Both the position numbers and the translations under genes were made by a program. DNA of 64,000 bases from Trypanosoma brucei gambiense DAL972. Its lineage: Eukaryota > Euglenozoa > Kinetoplastea > Trypanosomatida > Trypanosomatidae. The stretch covers positions 992,001-1,056,000 of the forward strand of contig NC_026744.1 in assembly GCF_000210295.1 (NCBI RefSeq). Reading direction: 5' to 3'. Below, in pieces: positions 39,823 to 50,773 of this stretch. Within the stretch, counting starts at the first letter, position 1; the number at the start of each line of letters is the position of its first letter. Below the pieces are notes generated by a model. The model saw only the letters and a program-made list of their open reading frames with translations, did not search any database and was not told where the DNA came from.

Positions 39823-41130
39823 ATGGCTCTTGGATTTTCCTCTGCGGGGGAAGTGTACATGTACGCAACATGCATCCTTCTTGGAGTGTCCCTTCTAATG
39901 CCCCTTAACGCTCTCGTTTCCGCACCGCGCTTTATGGTGGACTACTACAAGTACGTATCTGGTAAAGAGGATGCCGAACCGAACCTTCCCTTTTTCTGGA
40001 AGAATATTTTCACGTTCTACAATGTTGTATCGCTTGCGTCGCAGGTGATTGCTGGACCGACCGTTCTAACTCGTGCAGCCCGTCGACTTTCATTATCTGT
40101 GCGCTTTGCCCTTTCCATCACGTTGATGATGTCGGAGGTATTTGTAGTTCTCATGATGCCTGTGATCAAGGTACCTCAAACAGTTGCCATTGTTCTTCTC
40201 TGCCTTGTGACAATATTTGCAGGTATTGGGAAATCATACCATGAGGCGACGTGCTACGTTCTGGTGGCGTCGATGCCATCTAAGTTCATGTCTGCTGTTA
40301 TGTTTGGAGTGTCACTATGCGGTGTAATAACGTCCACATTACAGTGCATCATCAAGGCATCAATGGAAGATACCTATGAGTCCGTGCTGACGCAGTCATA
40401 CATTTATTTTTCACTTGGTCTACTGATAATGGCGGGTACACTTGCGATGGCTCTCTGTCTACGATATAATTCCTACGCGCAGGAGCACGTTGCTGAGTAC
40501 CGTATGCTCAAACTACAAGAACAAGGAGTAGATGCTGAGTCTCAAAATGATGAGAATGAACCCGTGGCTGAAGGTAAAGGTGAAGGTGAAGGTAAGAGTG
40601 AGGGTGCCATGACGACAGCAGAGCAACTGACGGCAACTGCTGTTATGCCCGTAGCGAGGATAATCCGTATGATGTTAGTGACAGTCTTCTGCGGCTTCTT
40701 CCTCACCTTATTTATCTTCCCCAGTCTTATTATTCCCATCGATCGTGACCACAATTGGTTTGCGACAATTGCCATTCTGCTATACAACTGTGGGGATGCT
40801 ATTGGACGTTTCTCCACCTCGTTCAAGTGCGTTTGGCCGCCCCGCCGTGCTCTGCTGTACGCCACCTTCGCCCGCTTCATTTTTGTTCTGCCCTTCATGT
40901 TATGCATTTACCAATACATCCCTGGCCATGTCGGTCCGTATATCTTCTCGTTTCTCCTTGGCCTGACCAACTGTGTGGGTGCCATGTCGATGGTGTATGG
41001 CCCAATAACCCCTGGTCTTGAGACTGCGGGTCAGAAATTGATGGCTGGACAGTTGATGGGGATTTCGCTGCTTTCTGGAATTGCCGCTGCATCTGTTCTT
41101 GCGATGATTGTGGTTGTCTTCCTACCATGA
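39823..41130 (+). CDS. NT8: NT8-type purine nucleobase/nucleoside transporter, copy 1
   Basis: 435 residues of the equilibrative nucleoside transporter (ENT, SLC29) family. Hydrophobic segments fit the 11-helix plan with a short N-terminus (MALGFSSAGEVYMYATCILLGVSLLMPLNAL; family 'f.l.G.g.LlPwN'). A charged, Gly/Glu/Lys-rich cytosolic loop lies between helices 6 and 7 (about residues 225-270). C-terminal helices carry the 'FSTSFKCVWPPRRAL' segment ('GR......' of the family). T. brucei cannot make purines and imports them with such proteins. NT8.1 has been described as a purine nucleobase transporter. Assignment to NT8 rests on remembered gene order beside RPS4 and adenylosuccinate synthetase. 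Plasma-membrane location is inferred. Confidence 0.9.
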   Translation: MALGFSSAGEVYMYATCILLGVSLLMPLNALVSAPRFMVDYYKYVSGKEDAEPNLPFFWKNIFTFYNVVSLASQVIAGPTVLTRAARRLSLSVRFALSITLMMSEVFVVLMMPVIKVPQTVAIVLLCLVTIFAGIGKSYHEATCYVLVASMPSKFMSAVMFGVSLCGVITSTLQCIIKASMEDTYESVLTQSYIYFSLGLLIMAGTLAMALCLRYNSYAQEHVAEYRMLKLQEQGVDAESQNDENEPVAEGKGEGEGKSEGAMTTAEQLTATAVMPVARIIRMMLVTVFCGFFLTLFIFPSLIIPIDRDHNWFATIAILLYNCGDAIGRFSTSFKCVWPPRRALLYATFARFIFVLPFMLCIYQYIPGHVGPYIFSFLLGLTNCVGAMSMVYGPITPGLETAGQKLMAGQLMGISLLSGIAAASVLAMIVVVFLP

Positions 41131-42794
41131 GTACGCTTAATGGAGGAGCCGCCTCTCACTAACACCACTTTGTTAGTACGTGACGTGTTTTAAGTGATGG
41201 AGCATCGTTGATGTTTTATCAAAGATACTATCTTAACTTGTATATATATATATATATATATATGTATTAGTTTATATCTTTTTTACATTAACAAGATTAT
41301 TTTATTTTAATTATTTATTTTTTTTTGATTTTCCTTTAACTGAAGGCATGTGCGGGTAAGGCAGCATAAACTATTTTGGACTGCCTCAGTACGCTAGCCC
41401 CTTTATAACATACGTTTTTGTTTATTTTTTTTGTCTTAGGACTGCTTCCCCGCTACTGGGTATGTTGAGGGAAAAAACGTCAGACACTTTCTCTCGGCAC
41501 CTGGTGCGGTATGTCCGGCATTTACTTCCCTTCCTTTTTTTTTTATGATGCACATTACGTTGCCTGCTGAAGATATTGTTTGGAGCAATGTGCCTGTGGT
41601 GTTTGGGTGTACTGAAATTTGTGGTGAGACGGTGCGACTCTTGTGTGGTTAAGTAAAGGAATGTGAACTGATTGTACGATATGCCACTGGTGTCGCTACC
41701 ATTCACTGTCAACGAGCTTCAACCATTATTAGTGGTGTGATTTTAGTGGATATAAATAAGAAATAAATTTCTAGTGTGTGTTTTCTCCCGTTTCCTCCTT
41801 CTTTCATGTAGGCCAACTTTAGTGCGTATGTACGGAGGGATAATATTAGTGTTTAGTAATTTCTGCGTAAATACCTGCGGTTTCCTTGTTTGCAGCAACA
41901 CGTTACCTTTCAACTATAGACCTCCGTTGCGTGCTACAATCGTTATTTGTGTATTATAATTATCTATTTTTTAAAAATTATATATATATATGTTTGTTTG
42001 TTGTATAACTTCGGGGAAGCGCTGTTTTGTAAGGCCGTGTTAGGAAATCTGTATTACTGGTAACAGTAGTAATAAATGGGAGATCGTCTAATTTGTGTGC
42101 GTCACGGGGTTTAATGATTATTGTGATGTGCGGTTGTATTGCTGTTATTTTCTGCATCTGATATGCTTTAGGTTTAAGTACTCAATACCTTCTCCATCCA
42201 TATAGATATTGTTTCCTTCTCTTTCTCTTTCTCCTTTTCTTTCCTTTCTTATATCTTATTCCTACTGCCCCATTGCGGTAGTGATAGCGTCAAGTTTATG
42301 TATGTTGTTGTAGTTGTACTTGCCGCGCTGCTTCGAAGCTGTTGGCTCACCAATGGTTTTACTGGATATGGTGTTCCGAAGTTTTTGGAGGACCTATTGC
42401 ATATGTCCATGTTGCTGTACCGTTGTGTTTGCCTTTCGATGAACTCCCGTGGATTTGCGTGCTCGTGTTTTTGCTTTTTGCTTCTGTTATGTGGTAATGG
42501 CGGATGTGTATACGATGGCGATATTCACATATATGTGATAAGGATGGTGCAGAACCGCAACCACTAAATACTTGCCTGTAAAATGAGCAGTATCATCCCC
42601 ACTTAAGGAAACTGTAAGCTTAGTCACTTCCCTCCTTTCTCTTTCTTTTTGTACGAAGGTTAAAGCCACAAGACTCTCTTACTGAACTCAGGCAAGTGAA
42701 CAACACCGCACTAAACCAGAATCGCATAAGTTACATCCACTATCCATCCACTCGGGTTTAACTGAATTGCATCGCTGGATACCTTTTGTGTGCA
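41131..42794. other. Array spacer 1 (3' UTR and next leader)
   Basis: Holds the 3' UTR of copy 1 with (TA)n at about 41240-41263, a stem-loop at 41359-41386, T/C-rich tracts (42206-42248, 42627-42648) and the leader of copy 2. An 89-codon ATG frame (42298-42567) recurs in every spacer because the unit is repeated; its Val/Leu/Cys-rich product has no similarity I know. Confidence 0.6.
41359..41386 (+). promoter_or_regulatory. 3' UTR stem-loop of NT8 copy 1 (candidate purine-response element)
   Basis: AGGCAG (41359-41364) pairs with CTGCCT (41381-41386) around a 16-base loop. The same sequence is found in copies 2, 3 and 4. A stem-loop of about 35 nt in the NT8 3' UTR has been reported to repress expression when purines are plentiful; this hairpin is a candidate for it. 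Confidence 0.6.
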
Positions 42795-44102
42795 ATGGCT
42801 CTTGGATTTTCCTCTGCGGGGGAAGTGTACATGTACGCAACATGCATCCTTCTTGGAGTGTCCCTTCTAATGCCCCTTAACGCTCTCGTTTCCGCACCGC
42901 GCTTTATGGTGGACTACTACAAGTACGTATCTGGTAAAGAGGATGCCGAACCGAACCTTCCCTTTTTCTGGAAAAATATTTTCACGTTCTACAATGTTGT
43001 ATCGCTTGCGTCGCAGGTGATTGCTGGACCGACCGTTCTAACTCGTGCAGCCCGTCGACTTTCATTATCTGTGCGCTTTGCCCTTTCCATCACGTTGATG
43101 ATGTCGGAGGTATTTGTAGTTCTCATGATGCCTGTGATCAAGGTACCTCAAACAGTTGCCATTGTTCTTCTCTGCCTTGTGACAATATTTGCAGGTATTG
43201 GGAAATCATACCATGAGGCGACGTGCTACGTTCTGGTGGCGTCGATGCCATCTAAGTTCATGTCTGCTGTTATGTTTGGAGTGTCACTATGCGGTGTAAT
43301 AACGTCCACATTACAGTGCATCATCAAGGCATCAATGGAAGATACCTATGAGTCCGTGCTGACGCAGTCATACATTTATTTTTCACTTGGTCTACTGATA
43401 ATGGCGGGTACACTTGCGATGGCTCTCTGTCTACGATATAATTCCTACGCGCAGGAGCACGTTGCTGAGTACCGTATGCTCAAACTACAAGAACAAGGAG
43501 TAGATGCTGAGTCTCAAAATGATGAGAATGAACCCGTGGCTGAAGGTAAAGGTGAAGGTGAAGGTAAGAGTGAGGGTGCCATGACGACAGCAGAGCAACT
43601 GACGGCAACTGCTGTTATGCCCGTAGCGAGGATAATCCGTATGATGTTAGTGACAGTCTTCTGCGGCTTCTTCCTCACCTTATTTATCTTCCCCAGTCTT
43701 ATTATTCCCATCGATCGTGACCACAATTGGTTTGCGACAATTGCCATTCTGCTATACAACTGTGGGGATGCTATTGGACGTTTCTCCACCTCGTTCAAGT
43801 GCGTTTGGCCGCCCCGCCGTGCTCTGCTGTACGCCACCTTCGCCCGCTTCATTTTTGTTCTGCCCTTCATGTTATGCATTTACCAATACATCCCTGGCCA
43901 TGTCGGTCCGTATATCTTCTCGTTTCTCCTTGGCCTGACCAACTGTGTGGGTGCCATGTCGATGGTGTATGGCCCAATAACCCCTGGTCTTGAGACTGCG
44001 GGTCAGAAATTGATGGCTGGACAGTTGATGGGGATTTCGCTGCTTTCTGGAATTGCCGCTGCATCTGTGCTTGCGATGATTGTGGTTGTCTTCCTACCAT
44101 GA
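42795..44102 (+). CDS. NT8: NT8-type purine transporter, copy 2
   Basis: 435 residues, the same protein as copy 1. The frame is open nine bases upstream through TTG, but the ATG at 42795 corresponds to the start of copy 1. Silent differences from copy 1 include an A for G in the Lys-Asn codons after FFW and G for T near the 3' end (codon GTG for GTT in SVLAM). These markers are shared with other copies in mixed combinations. Confidence 0.9.
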   Translation: MALGFSSAGEVYMYATCILLGVSLLMPLNALVSAPRFMVDYYKYVSGKEDAEPNLPFFWKNIFTFYNVVSLASQVIAGPTVLTRAARRLSLSVRFALSITLMMSEVFVVLMMPVIKVPQTVAIVLLCLVTIFAGIGKSYHEATCYVLVASMPSKFMSAVMFGVSLCGVITSTLQCIIKASMEDTYESVLTQSYIYFSLGLLIMAGTLAMALCLRYNSYAQEHVAEYRMLKLQEQGVDAESQNDENEPVAEGKGEGEGKSEGAMTTAEQLTATAVMPVARIIRMMLVTVFCGFFLTLFIFPSLIIPIDRDHNWFATIAILLYNCGDAIGRFSTSFKCVWPPRRALLYATFARFIFVLPFMLCIYQYIPGHVGPYIFSFLLGLTNCVGAMSMVYGPITPGLETAGQKLMAGQLMGISLLSGIAAASVLAMIVVVFLP

Positions 44103-45768
44103 GTACGCTTAATGGAGGAGCCGCCTCTCACTAACACCACTTTGTTAGTACGTGACGTGTTTTAAGTGATGGAGCATCGTTGATGTTTTATCAAAGATAC
44201 TATCTTAACTTGTATATATATATATAAATATATATATATGTATTAGTTTATATCTTTTTTACATTAACAAGATTATTTTATTTTAATTAATTTTTTTTTT
44301 GATTTTCCTTTAACTGAAGGCATGTGCGGGTAAGGCAGCATAAACTATTTTGGACTGCCTCAGTACGCTAGCCCCTTTATAACATACGTTTTTGTTTATT
44401 TTTTTGTCTTAGGACTGCTTCCCCGCTACTGGGTATGTTGAGGGAAAAAACGTCAGACACTTTCTCTCGGTACCTGGTGCGGTGTGTCCGGCATTTACTT
44501 CCCTTCCTTCCTTTTTTTATGATGCACATTACGTTGCCTGCTGAAGATATTGTTTGGAGCAATGTGCCTGTGGTGTTTGGGTGTACTGAAATTTGTGGTG
44601 AGACGGTGCGACTCTTGTGTGGTTAAGTAAAGGAATGTGAACTGATTGTACGATATGCCACTGGTGTCGCTACCATTCACTGTCAACGAGCTTCAACCAT
44701 TATTAGTGGTGTGATTTTAGTGGATATAAATAAGAAATAAATTTCTAGTGTGTGTTTTCTCCCGTTTCCTCCTTCTTTCATGTAGGCCAACTTTAGTGCG
44801 TATGTACGGAGGGATAATATTAGTGTTTAGTAATTTCTGCGTAAATACCTGCGGTTTCCTTGTTTGCAGCAACACGTTACCTTTCAACTATAGACCTCCG
44901 TTGCGTGCTACAATCGTTATTTGTGTATTATAATTATCTATTTTTTAAAAATTATATATATATATGTTTGTTTGTTGTATAACTTCGGGGAAGCGCTGTT
45001 TTGTAAGGCCGTGTTAGGAAATCTGTATTACTGGTAACAGTAGTAATAAATGGGAGATCGTCTAATTTGTGTGCGTCACGGGGTTTAATGATTATTGTGA
45101 TGTGCGGTTGTATTGCTGTTATTTTCTGCATCTGATATGCTTTAGGTTTAAGTACTCAATACCTTCTCCATCCATATAGATATTGTTTCCTTCTCTTTCT
45201 CTTTCTCCTTTTCTTTCCTTTCTTATATCTTATTCCTACTGCCCCATTGCGGTAGTGATAGCGTCAAGTTTATGTATGTTGTTGTAGTTGTACTTGCCGC
45301 GCTGCTTCGAAGCTGTTGGCTCACCAATGGTTTTACTGGATATGGTGTTCCGAAGTTTTTGGAGGACCTATTGCATATGTCCATGTTGCTGTACCGTTGT
45401 GTTTGCCTTTCGATGAACTCCCGTGGATTTGCGTGCTCGTGTTTTTGCTTTTTGCTTCTGTTATGTGGTAATGGCGGATGTGTATACGATGGCGATATTC
45501 ACATATATGTGATAAGGATGGTGCAGAACCGCAACCACTAAATACTTGCCTGTAAAATGAGCAGTATCATCCCCACTTAAGGAAACTGTAAGCTTAGTCA
45601 CTTCCCTCCTTTCTCTTTCTTTTTGTACGAAGGTTAAAGCCACAAGACTCTCTTACTGAACTCAGGCAAGTGAACAACACCGCACTAAACCAGAATCGCA
45701 TAAGTTACATCCACTATCCATCCACTCGGGTTTAACTGAATTGCATCGCTGGATACCTTTTGTGTGCA
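44103..45768. other. Array spacer 2
   Basis: As spacer 1, but the TA microsatellite is interrupted by an extra A (about 44213-44240) and the T tracts differ in length. Includes the stem-loop at 44333-44360 and the leader of copy 3. Confidence 0.6.
44333..44360 (+). promoter_or_regulatory. 3' UTR stem-loop of NT8 copy 2
   Basis: Same AGGCAG/CTGCCT hairpin and loop as copy 1. Confidence 0.6.
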
Positions 45769-47076
45769 ATGGCTCTTGGATTTTCCTCTGCGGGGGAAGT
45801 GTACATGTACGCAACATGCATCCTTCTTGGAGTGTCCCTTCTAATGCCCCTTAACGCTCTCGTTTCCGCGCCGCGCTTTATGGTGGACTACTACAAGTAC
45901 GTATCTGGTAAAGAGGATGCCGAACCGAACCTTCCCTTTTTCTGGAAGAATATTTTCACGTTCTACAATGTTGTATCGCTTGCGTCGCAGGTGATTGCTG
46001 GACCGACCGTTCTAACTCGTGCAGCCCGTCGACTTTCATTATCTGTGCGCTTTGCCCTTTCCATCACGTTGATGATGTCGGAGGTATTTGTAGTTCTCAT
46101 GATGCCTGTGATCAAGGTACCTCAAACAGTTGCCATTGTTCTTCTCTGCCTTGTGACAATATTTGCAGGTATTGGGAAATCATACCATGAGGCGACGTGC
46201 TACGTTCTGGTGGCGTCGATGCCATCTAAGTTCATGTCTGCTGTTATGTTTGGAGTGTCACTATGCGGTGTAATAACGTCCACACTACAGTGCATCATCA
46301 AGGCATCGATGGAAGATACCTATGAGTCCGTGCTGACGCAGTCATACATTTATTTTTCACTTGGTCTACTGATAATGGCGGGTACACTTGCGATGGCTCT
46401 CTGTCTACGATATAATTCCTACGCGCAGGAGCACGTTGCTGAGTACCGTATGCTCGAACTACAAGAACAAGGAGTAGATGCTGAGTCTCAAAATGATGAG
46501 AATGAACCCGTGGCTGAAGGTAAAGGTGAAGGTGAAGGTAAGAGTGAGGGTGCCATGACGACAGCAGAGCAACTGACGGCAACTGCTGTTATGCCCGTAG
46601 CGAGGATAATCCGTATGATGTTAGTGACAGTCTTCTGCGGCTTCTTCCTCACCTTATTTATCTTCCCCAGTCTTATTATTCCCATCGATCGTGACCACAA
46701 TTGGTTTGCGACAATTGCCATTCTGCTATACAACTGTGGGGATGCTATTGGACGTTTCTCCACCTCGTTCAAGTGCGTTTGGCCGCCCCGCCGTGCTCTG
46801 CTGTACGCCACCTTCGCCCGCTTCATTTTTGTTCTGCCCTTCATGTTATGCATTTACCAATACATCCCTGGCCATGTCGGTCCGTATATCTTCTCGTTTC
46901 TCCTTGGCCTGACCAACTGTGTGGGTGCCATGTCGATGGTGTATGGCCCAATAACCCCTGGTCTTGAGACTGCGGGTCAGAAATTGATGGCTGGACAGTT
47001 GATGGGGATTTCGCTGCTTTCTGGAATTGCCGCTGCATCTGTTCTTGCGATGATTGTGGTTGTCTTCCTACCATGA
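45769..47076 (+). CDS. NT8: NT8-type purine transporter, copy 3
   Basis: 435 residues. Differs from copy 1 by one residue in the cytosolic loop (Lys to Glu in YRMLxLQEQ) and by silent changes, among them CACACTACAG and GCATCGATG, both shared with the last copy. It keeps the standard middle section (LLIMAGTLAMALC). Its far 3' flank, however, is that of the array end rather than a spacer, so in this contig it behaves as the last gene. Confidence 0.9.
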   Translation: MALGFSSAGEVYMYATCILLGVSLLMPLNALVSAPRFMVDYYKYVSGKEDAEPNLPFFWKNIFTFYNVVSLASQVIAGPTVLTRAARRLSLSVRFALSITLMMSEVFVVLMMPVIKVPQTVAIVLLCLVTIFAGIGKSYHEATCYVLVASMPSKFMSAVMFGVSLCGVITSTLQCIIKASMEDTYESVLTQSYIYFSLGLLIMAGTLAMALCLRYNSYAQEHVAEYRMLELQEQGVDAESQNDENEPVAEGKGEGEGKSEGAMTTAEQLTATAVMPVARIIRMMLVTVFCGFFLTLFIFPSLIIPIDRDHNWFATIAILLYNCGDAIGRFSTSFKCVWPPRRALLYATFARFIFVLPFMLCIYQYIPGHVGPYIFSFLLGLTNCVGAMSMVYGPITPGLETAGQKLMAGQLMGISLLSGIAAASVLAMIVVVFLP

Positions 47077-48096
47077 GTACGCTTAATGGAGGAGCCGCCT
47101 CTCACTAACACCACTTTGTTAGTACGTGACGTGTTTTAAGTGATGGAGCATCGTTGATGTTTTATCAAAGATACTATCTTAACTTGTATATATATATATA
47201 TATATGTATTAGTTTATATCTTTTTTACATTAACAAGATTATTTTATTTTAATTATTTATTTTTTTTTGATTTTCCTTTAACTGAAGGCATGTGCGGGTA
47301 AGGCAGCATAAACTATTTTGGACTGCCTCAGTACGCTAGCCCCTTTATAACATACGTTTTTGTTTATTTTTTTTGTCTTAGGACTGCTTCCCCGCTACTG
47401 GGTATGTTGAGGGAAAAAACGTCAGACACTTTCTCTCGGCACCTGGTGCGGTGTGTCCGGCATTTACTTCCCTTCCTTCCTTTTTTTATGATGCACATTA
47501 CGTTGCCTGCTGAAGATATTGTTTGGAGCAATGTGCCTGTGGTGTTTGGGTGTACTGAAATTTGTGGTGAGATGGTGCGACTCTTGTGTGGTTAAGTAAA
47601 GGAATGTGAACTGATTGTACGATATGCCACTGGTGTCGCTACTATTCACCGTTAATGGCCTCGACCATTTTTTTTTTTTGACATTAATGGGGTAAATTTT
47701 TGTTTTTGTAAAAAGGCATGAAGAAAGTAATAATACTGGTATCAGTTGTAATAAACAGGGATTCACCTAACTCTCGTGTAGTTTGCGGTTATTCTGCTTG
47801 TTGTTGTACCTACTGTGCTTTAATGCAATGTGGTTGGTGGGTCCTTCATTTCTCTATCTTTCTCTGCTTCTTCTTTAATTTTTTTCTTATCTCTTATCCT
47901 TAATGTTTAACTGCGGCAGTTATTGCTCCAAGCTTGTGTATGTTGTAGCTGTACTTGGTGAGTTGTTCTTCTTTGTGTTTTACCTTTTTATTTGTTCCTT
48001 TATATTGTTTGATTTCCCATTTCCCATTTCCCATTTCTTTTCTTCTTTTCTTATTTTTTTGTTATTTTGTTTCATATTCATTAGTATTTTTGTGTA
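47077..48096. other. 3' flank of copy 3: standard 3' UTR switching to the array-end flank
   Basis: The first part matches the other copies (short TA repeat at about 47187-47203, stem-loop at 47301-47328). From about 47640 (TACTATTCACCGTTAATGG) it leaves the spacer sequence and matches 52580-53027, the flank preceding bL27m. Two small sequence differences are visible, such as an extra CCCATTT unit near 48018-48035. Confidence 0.7.
47301..47328 (+). promoter_or_regulatory. 3' UTR stem-loop of NT8 copy 3
   Basis: Same AGGCAG/CTGCCT hairpin and loop as copy 1. Confidence 0.6.
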
Positions 48097-48236
48097 ATGT
48101 TAAAGTGCTCCTTGTGCTATCTAGCAAGCAAGGTGACTGCGGGTAATGCGAAAAATCAAGCCGGCCACCCAAGGCGGAAGGCTAAACTATTTCATGTTGT
48201 TCCTGGTACTCCAGTTACTCCATTTGAGAAGCTAAA
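48097..48236 (+). CDS. Mitochondrial ribosomal protein bL27m, 5' part cut by the gap
   Basis: First 46 codons (MLKCSLCYLASKV...FEKLK) of the bL27m frame found complete at 53028, apparently identical to it. It stops at the 100-N gap. Most likely this is the same gene (or its other allele) placed here by assembly rather than a second gene. Confidence 0.6.
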
Positions 48237-48336
48237 NNNNNNNNNNNNNNNNNNNNNNNNNNNNNNNNNNNNNNNNNNNNNNNNNNNNNNNNNNNNNNNN
48301 NNNNNNNNNNNNNNNNNNNNNNNNNNNNNNNNNNNN
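48237..48336. other. Assembly gap (100 N)
   Basis: Exactly 100 N, a conventional placeholder of unknown size. It joins a contig ending inside bL27m to one starting inside an NT8 gene, which cannot be a simple missing stretch of a regular array. Confidence 0.98.
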
Positions 48337-49108
48337 ATCGATGGAAGATACCTATGAGTCCGGGCTGACGCAGTCATACATTTATTTTTCACTTGGTCTA
48401 CTGATAATGGCGGGTACACTTGCGATGGCTCTCTGTCTACGATATAATTCCTACGCGCAGGAGCACGTTGCTGAGTACCGTATGCTCAAACTACAAGAAC
48501 AAGGAGTAGATGCTGAGTCTCAAAATGATGAGAATGAACCCGTGGCTGAAGGTAAAGGTGAAGGTGAAGGTAAGAGTGAGGGTGCCATGACGACAGCAGA
48601 GCAACTGACGGCAACTGCTGTTATGCCCGTAGCGAGGATAATCCGTATGATGTTAGTGACAGTCTTCTGCGGCTTCTTCCTCACCTTATTTATCTTCCCC
48701 AGTCTTATTATTCCCATCGATCGTGACCACAATTGGTTTGCGACAATTGCCATTCTGCTATACAACTGTGGGGATGCTATTGGACGTTTCTCCACCTCGT
48801 TCAAGTGCGTTTGGCCGCCCCGCCGTGCTCTGCTGTACGCCACCTTCGCCCGCTTCATTTTTGTTCTGCCCTTCATGTTATGCATTTACCAATACATCCC
48901 TGGCCATGTCGGTCCGTATATCTTCTCGTTTCTCCTTGGCCTGACCAACTGTGTGGGTGCCATGTCGATGGTGTATGGCCCAATAACCCCTGGTCTTGAG
49001 ACTGCGGGTCAGAAATTGATGGCTGGACAGTTGATGGGGATTTCGCTGCTTTCTGGAATTGCCGCTGCATCTGTGCTTGCGATGATTGTGGTTGTCTTCC
49101 TACCATGA
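48337..49108 (+). CDS. NT8: NT8-type purine transporter, 3' part after the gap (copy 4)
   Basis: The final 257 codons of an NT8 gene, from SMEDTYES to the stop, with the 5' half lost in the gap. One residue differs from the other copies at the very start (YESGLTQ against YESVLTQ), three codons after the gap edge, which may be a low-quality read end rather than a real variant. The rest carries the standard middle section and the GTG marker codon near the end. Confidence 0.85.
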
Positions 49109-50773
49109 GTACGCTTAATGGAGGAGCCGCCTCTCACTAACACCACTTTGTTAGTACGTGACGTGTTTTAAGTGATGGAGCATCGTTGATGTTTTATCAA
49201 AGATACTATCTTAACTTGTATATATATATATATATATATATGTATTAGTTTATATCTTTTTTACATTAACAAGATTATTTTATTTTAATTATTTATTTTT
49301 TTTTGATTTTCCTTTAACTGAAGGCATGTGCGGGTAAGGCAGCATAAACTATTTTGGACTGCCTCAGTACGCTAGCCCCTTTATAACATACGTTTTTGTT
49401 TATTTTTTTTGTCTTAGGACTGCTTCCCCGCTACTGGGTATGTTGAGGGAAAAAACGTCAGACACTTTCTCTCGGCACCTGGTGCGGTATGTCCGGCATT
49501 TACTTCCCTTCCTTTTTTTTTTTATGATGCACATTACGTTGCCTGCTGAAGATATTGTTTGGAGCAATGTGCCTGTGGTGTTTGGGTGTACTGAAATTTG
49601 TGGTGAGACGGTGCGACTCTTGTGTGGTTAAGTAAAGGAATGTGAACTGATTGTACGATATGCCACTGGTGTCGCTACCATTCACTGTCAACGAGCTTCA
49701 ACCATTATTAGTGGTGTGATTTTAGTGGATATAAATAAGAAATAAATTTCTAGTGTGTGTTTTCTCCCGTTTCCTCCTTCTTTCATGTAGGCCAACTTTA
49801 GTGCGTATGTACGGAGGGATAATATTAGTGTTTAGTAATTTCTGCGTAAATACCTGCGGTTTCCTTGTTTGCAGCAACACGTTACCTTTCAACTATAGAC
49901 CTCCGTTGCGTGCTACAATCGTTATTTGTGTATTATAATTATCTATTTTTTAAAAATTATATATATATATGTTTGTTTGTTGTATAACTTCGGGGAAGCG
50001 CTGTTTTGTAAGGCCGTGTTAGGAAATCTGTATTACTGGTAACAGTAGTAATAAATGGGAGATCGTCTAATTTGTGTGCGTCACGGGGTTTAATGATTAT
50101 TGTGATGTGCGGTTGTATTGCTGTTATTTTCTGCATCTGATATGCTTTAGGTTTAAGTACTCAATACCTTCTCCATCCATATAGATATTGTTTCCTTCTC
50201 TTTCTCTTTCTCCTTTTCTTTCCTTTCTTATATCTTATTCCTACTGCCCCATTGCGGTAGTGATAGCGTCAAGTTTATGTATGTTGTTGTAGTTGTACTT
50301 GCCGCGCTGCTTCGAAGCTGTTGGCTCACCAATGGTTTTACTGGATATGGTGTTCCGAAGTTTTTGGAGGACCTATTGCATATGTCCATGTTGCTGTACC
50401 GTTGTGTTTGCCTTTCGATGAACTCCCGTGGATTTGCGTGCTCGTGTTTTTGCTTTTTGCTTCTGTTATGTGGTAATGGCGGATGTGTATACGATGGCGA
50501 TATTCACATATATGTGATAAGGATGGTGCAGAACCGCAACCACTAAATACTTGCCTGTAAAATGAGCAGTATCATCCCCACTTAAGGAAACTGTAAGCTT
50601 AGTCACTTCCCTCCTTTCTCTTTCTTTTTGTACGAAGGTTAAAGCCACAAGACTCTCTTACTGAACTCAGGCAAGTGAACAACACCGCACTAAACCAGAA
50701 TCGCATAAGTTACATCCACTATCCATCCACTCGGGTTTAACTGAATTGCATCGCTGGATACCTTTTGTGTGCA
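49109..50773. other. Array spacer 4
   Basis: Same content as spacers 1 and 2: TA repeat (about 49219-49241), stem-loop (49337-49364), T/C-rich tracts and the leader of copy 5. Confidence 0.6.
49337..49364 (+). promoter_or_regulatory. 3' UTR stem-loop of NT8 copy 4
   Basis: Same AGGCAG/CTGCCT hairpin and loop as copy 1. Confidence 0.6.

Noticed and set aside
42298..42567. 89-codon frame repeated in each NT8 spacer (also 45272, 50277)
   Set aside because: Its conservation is explained by the repeat unit itself; hydrophobic Val/Leu/Cys string without similarity. Not independent evidence for a gene.
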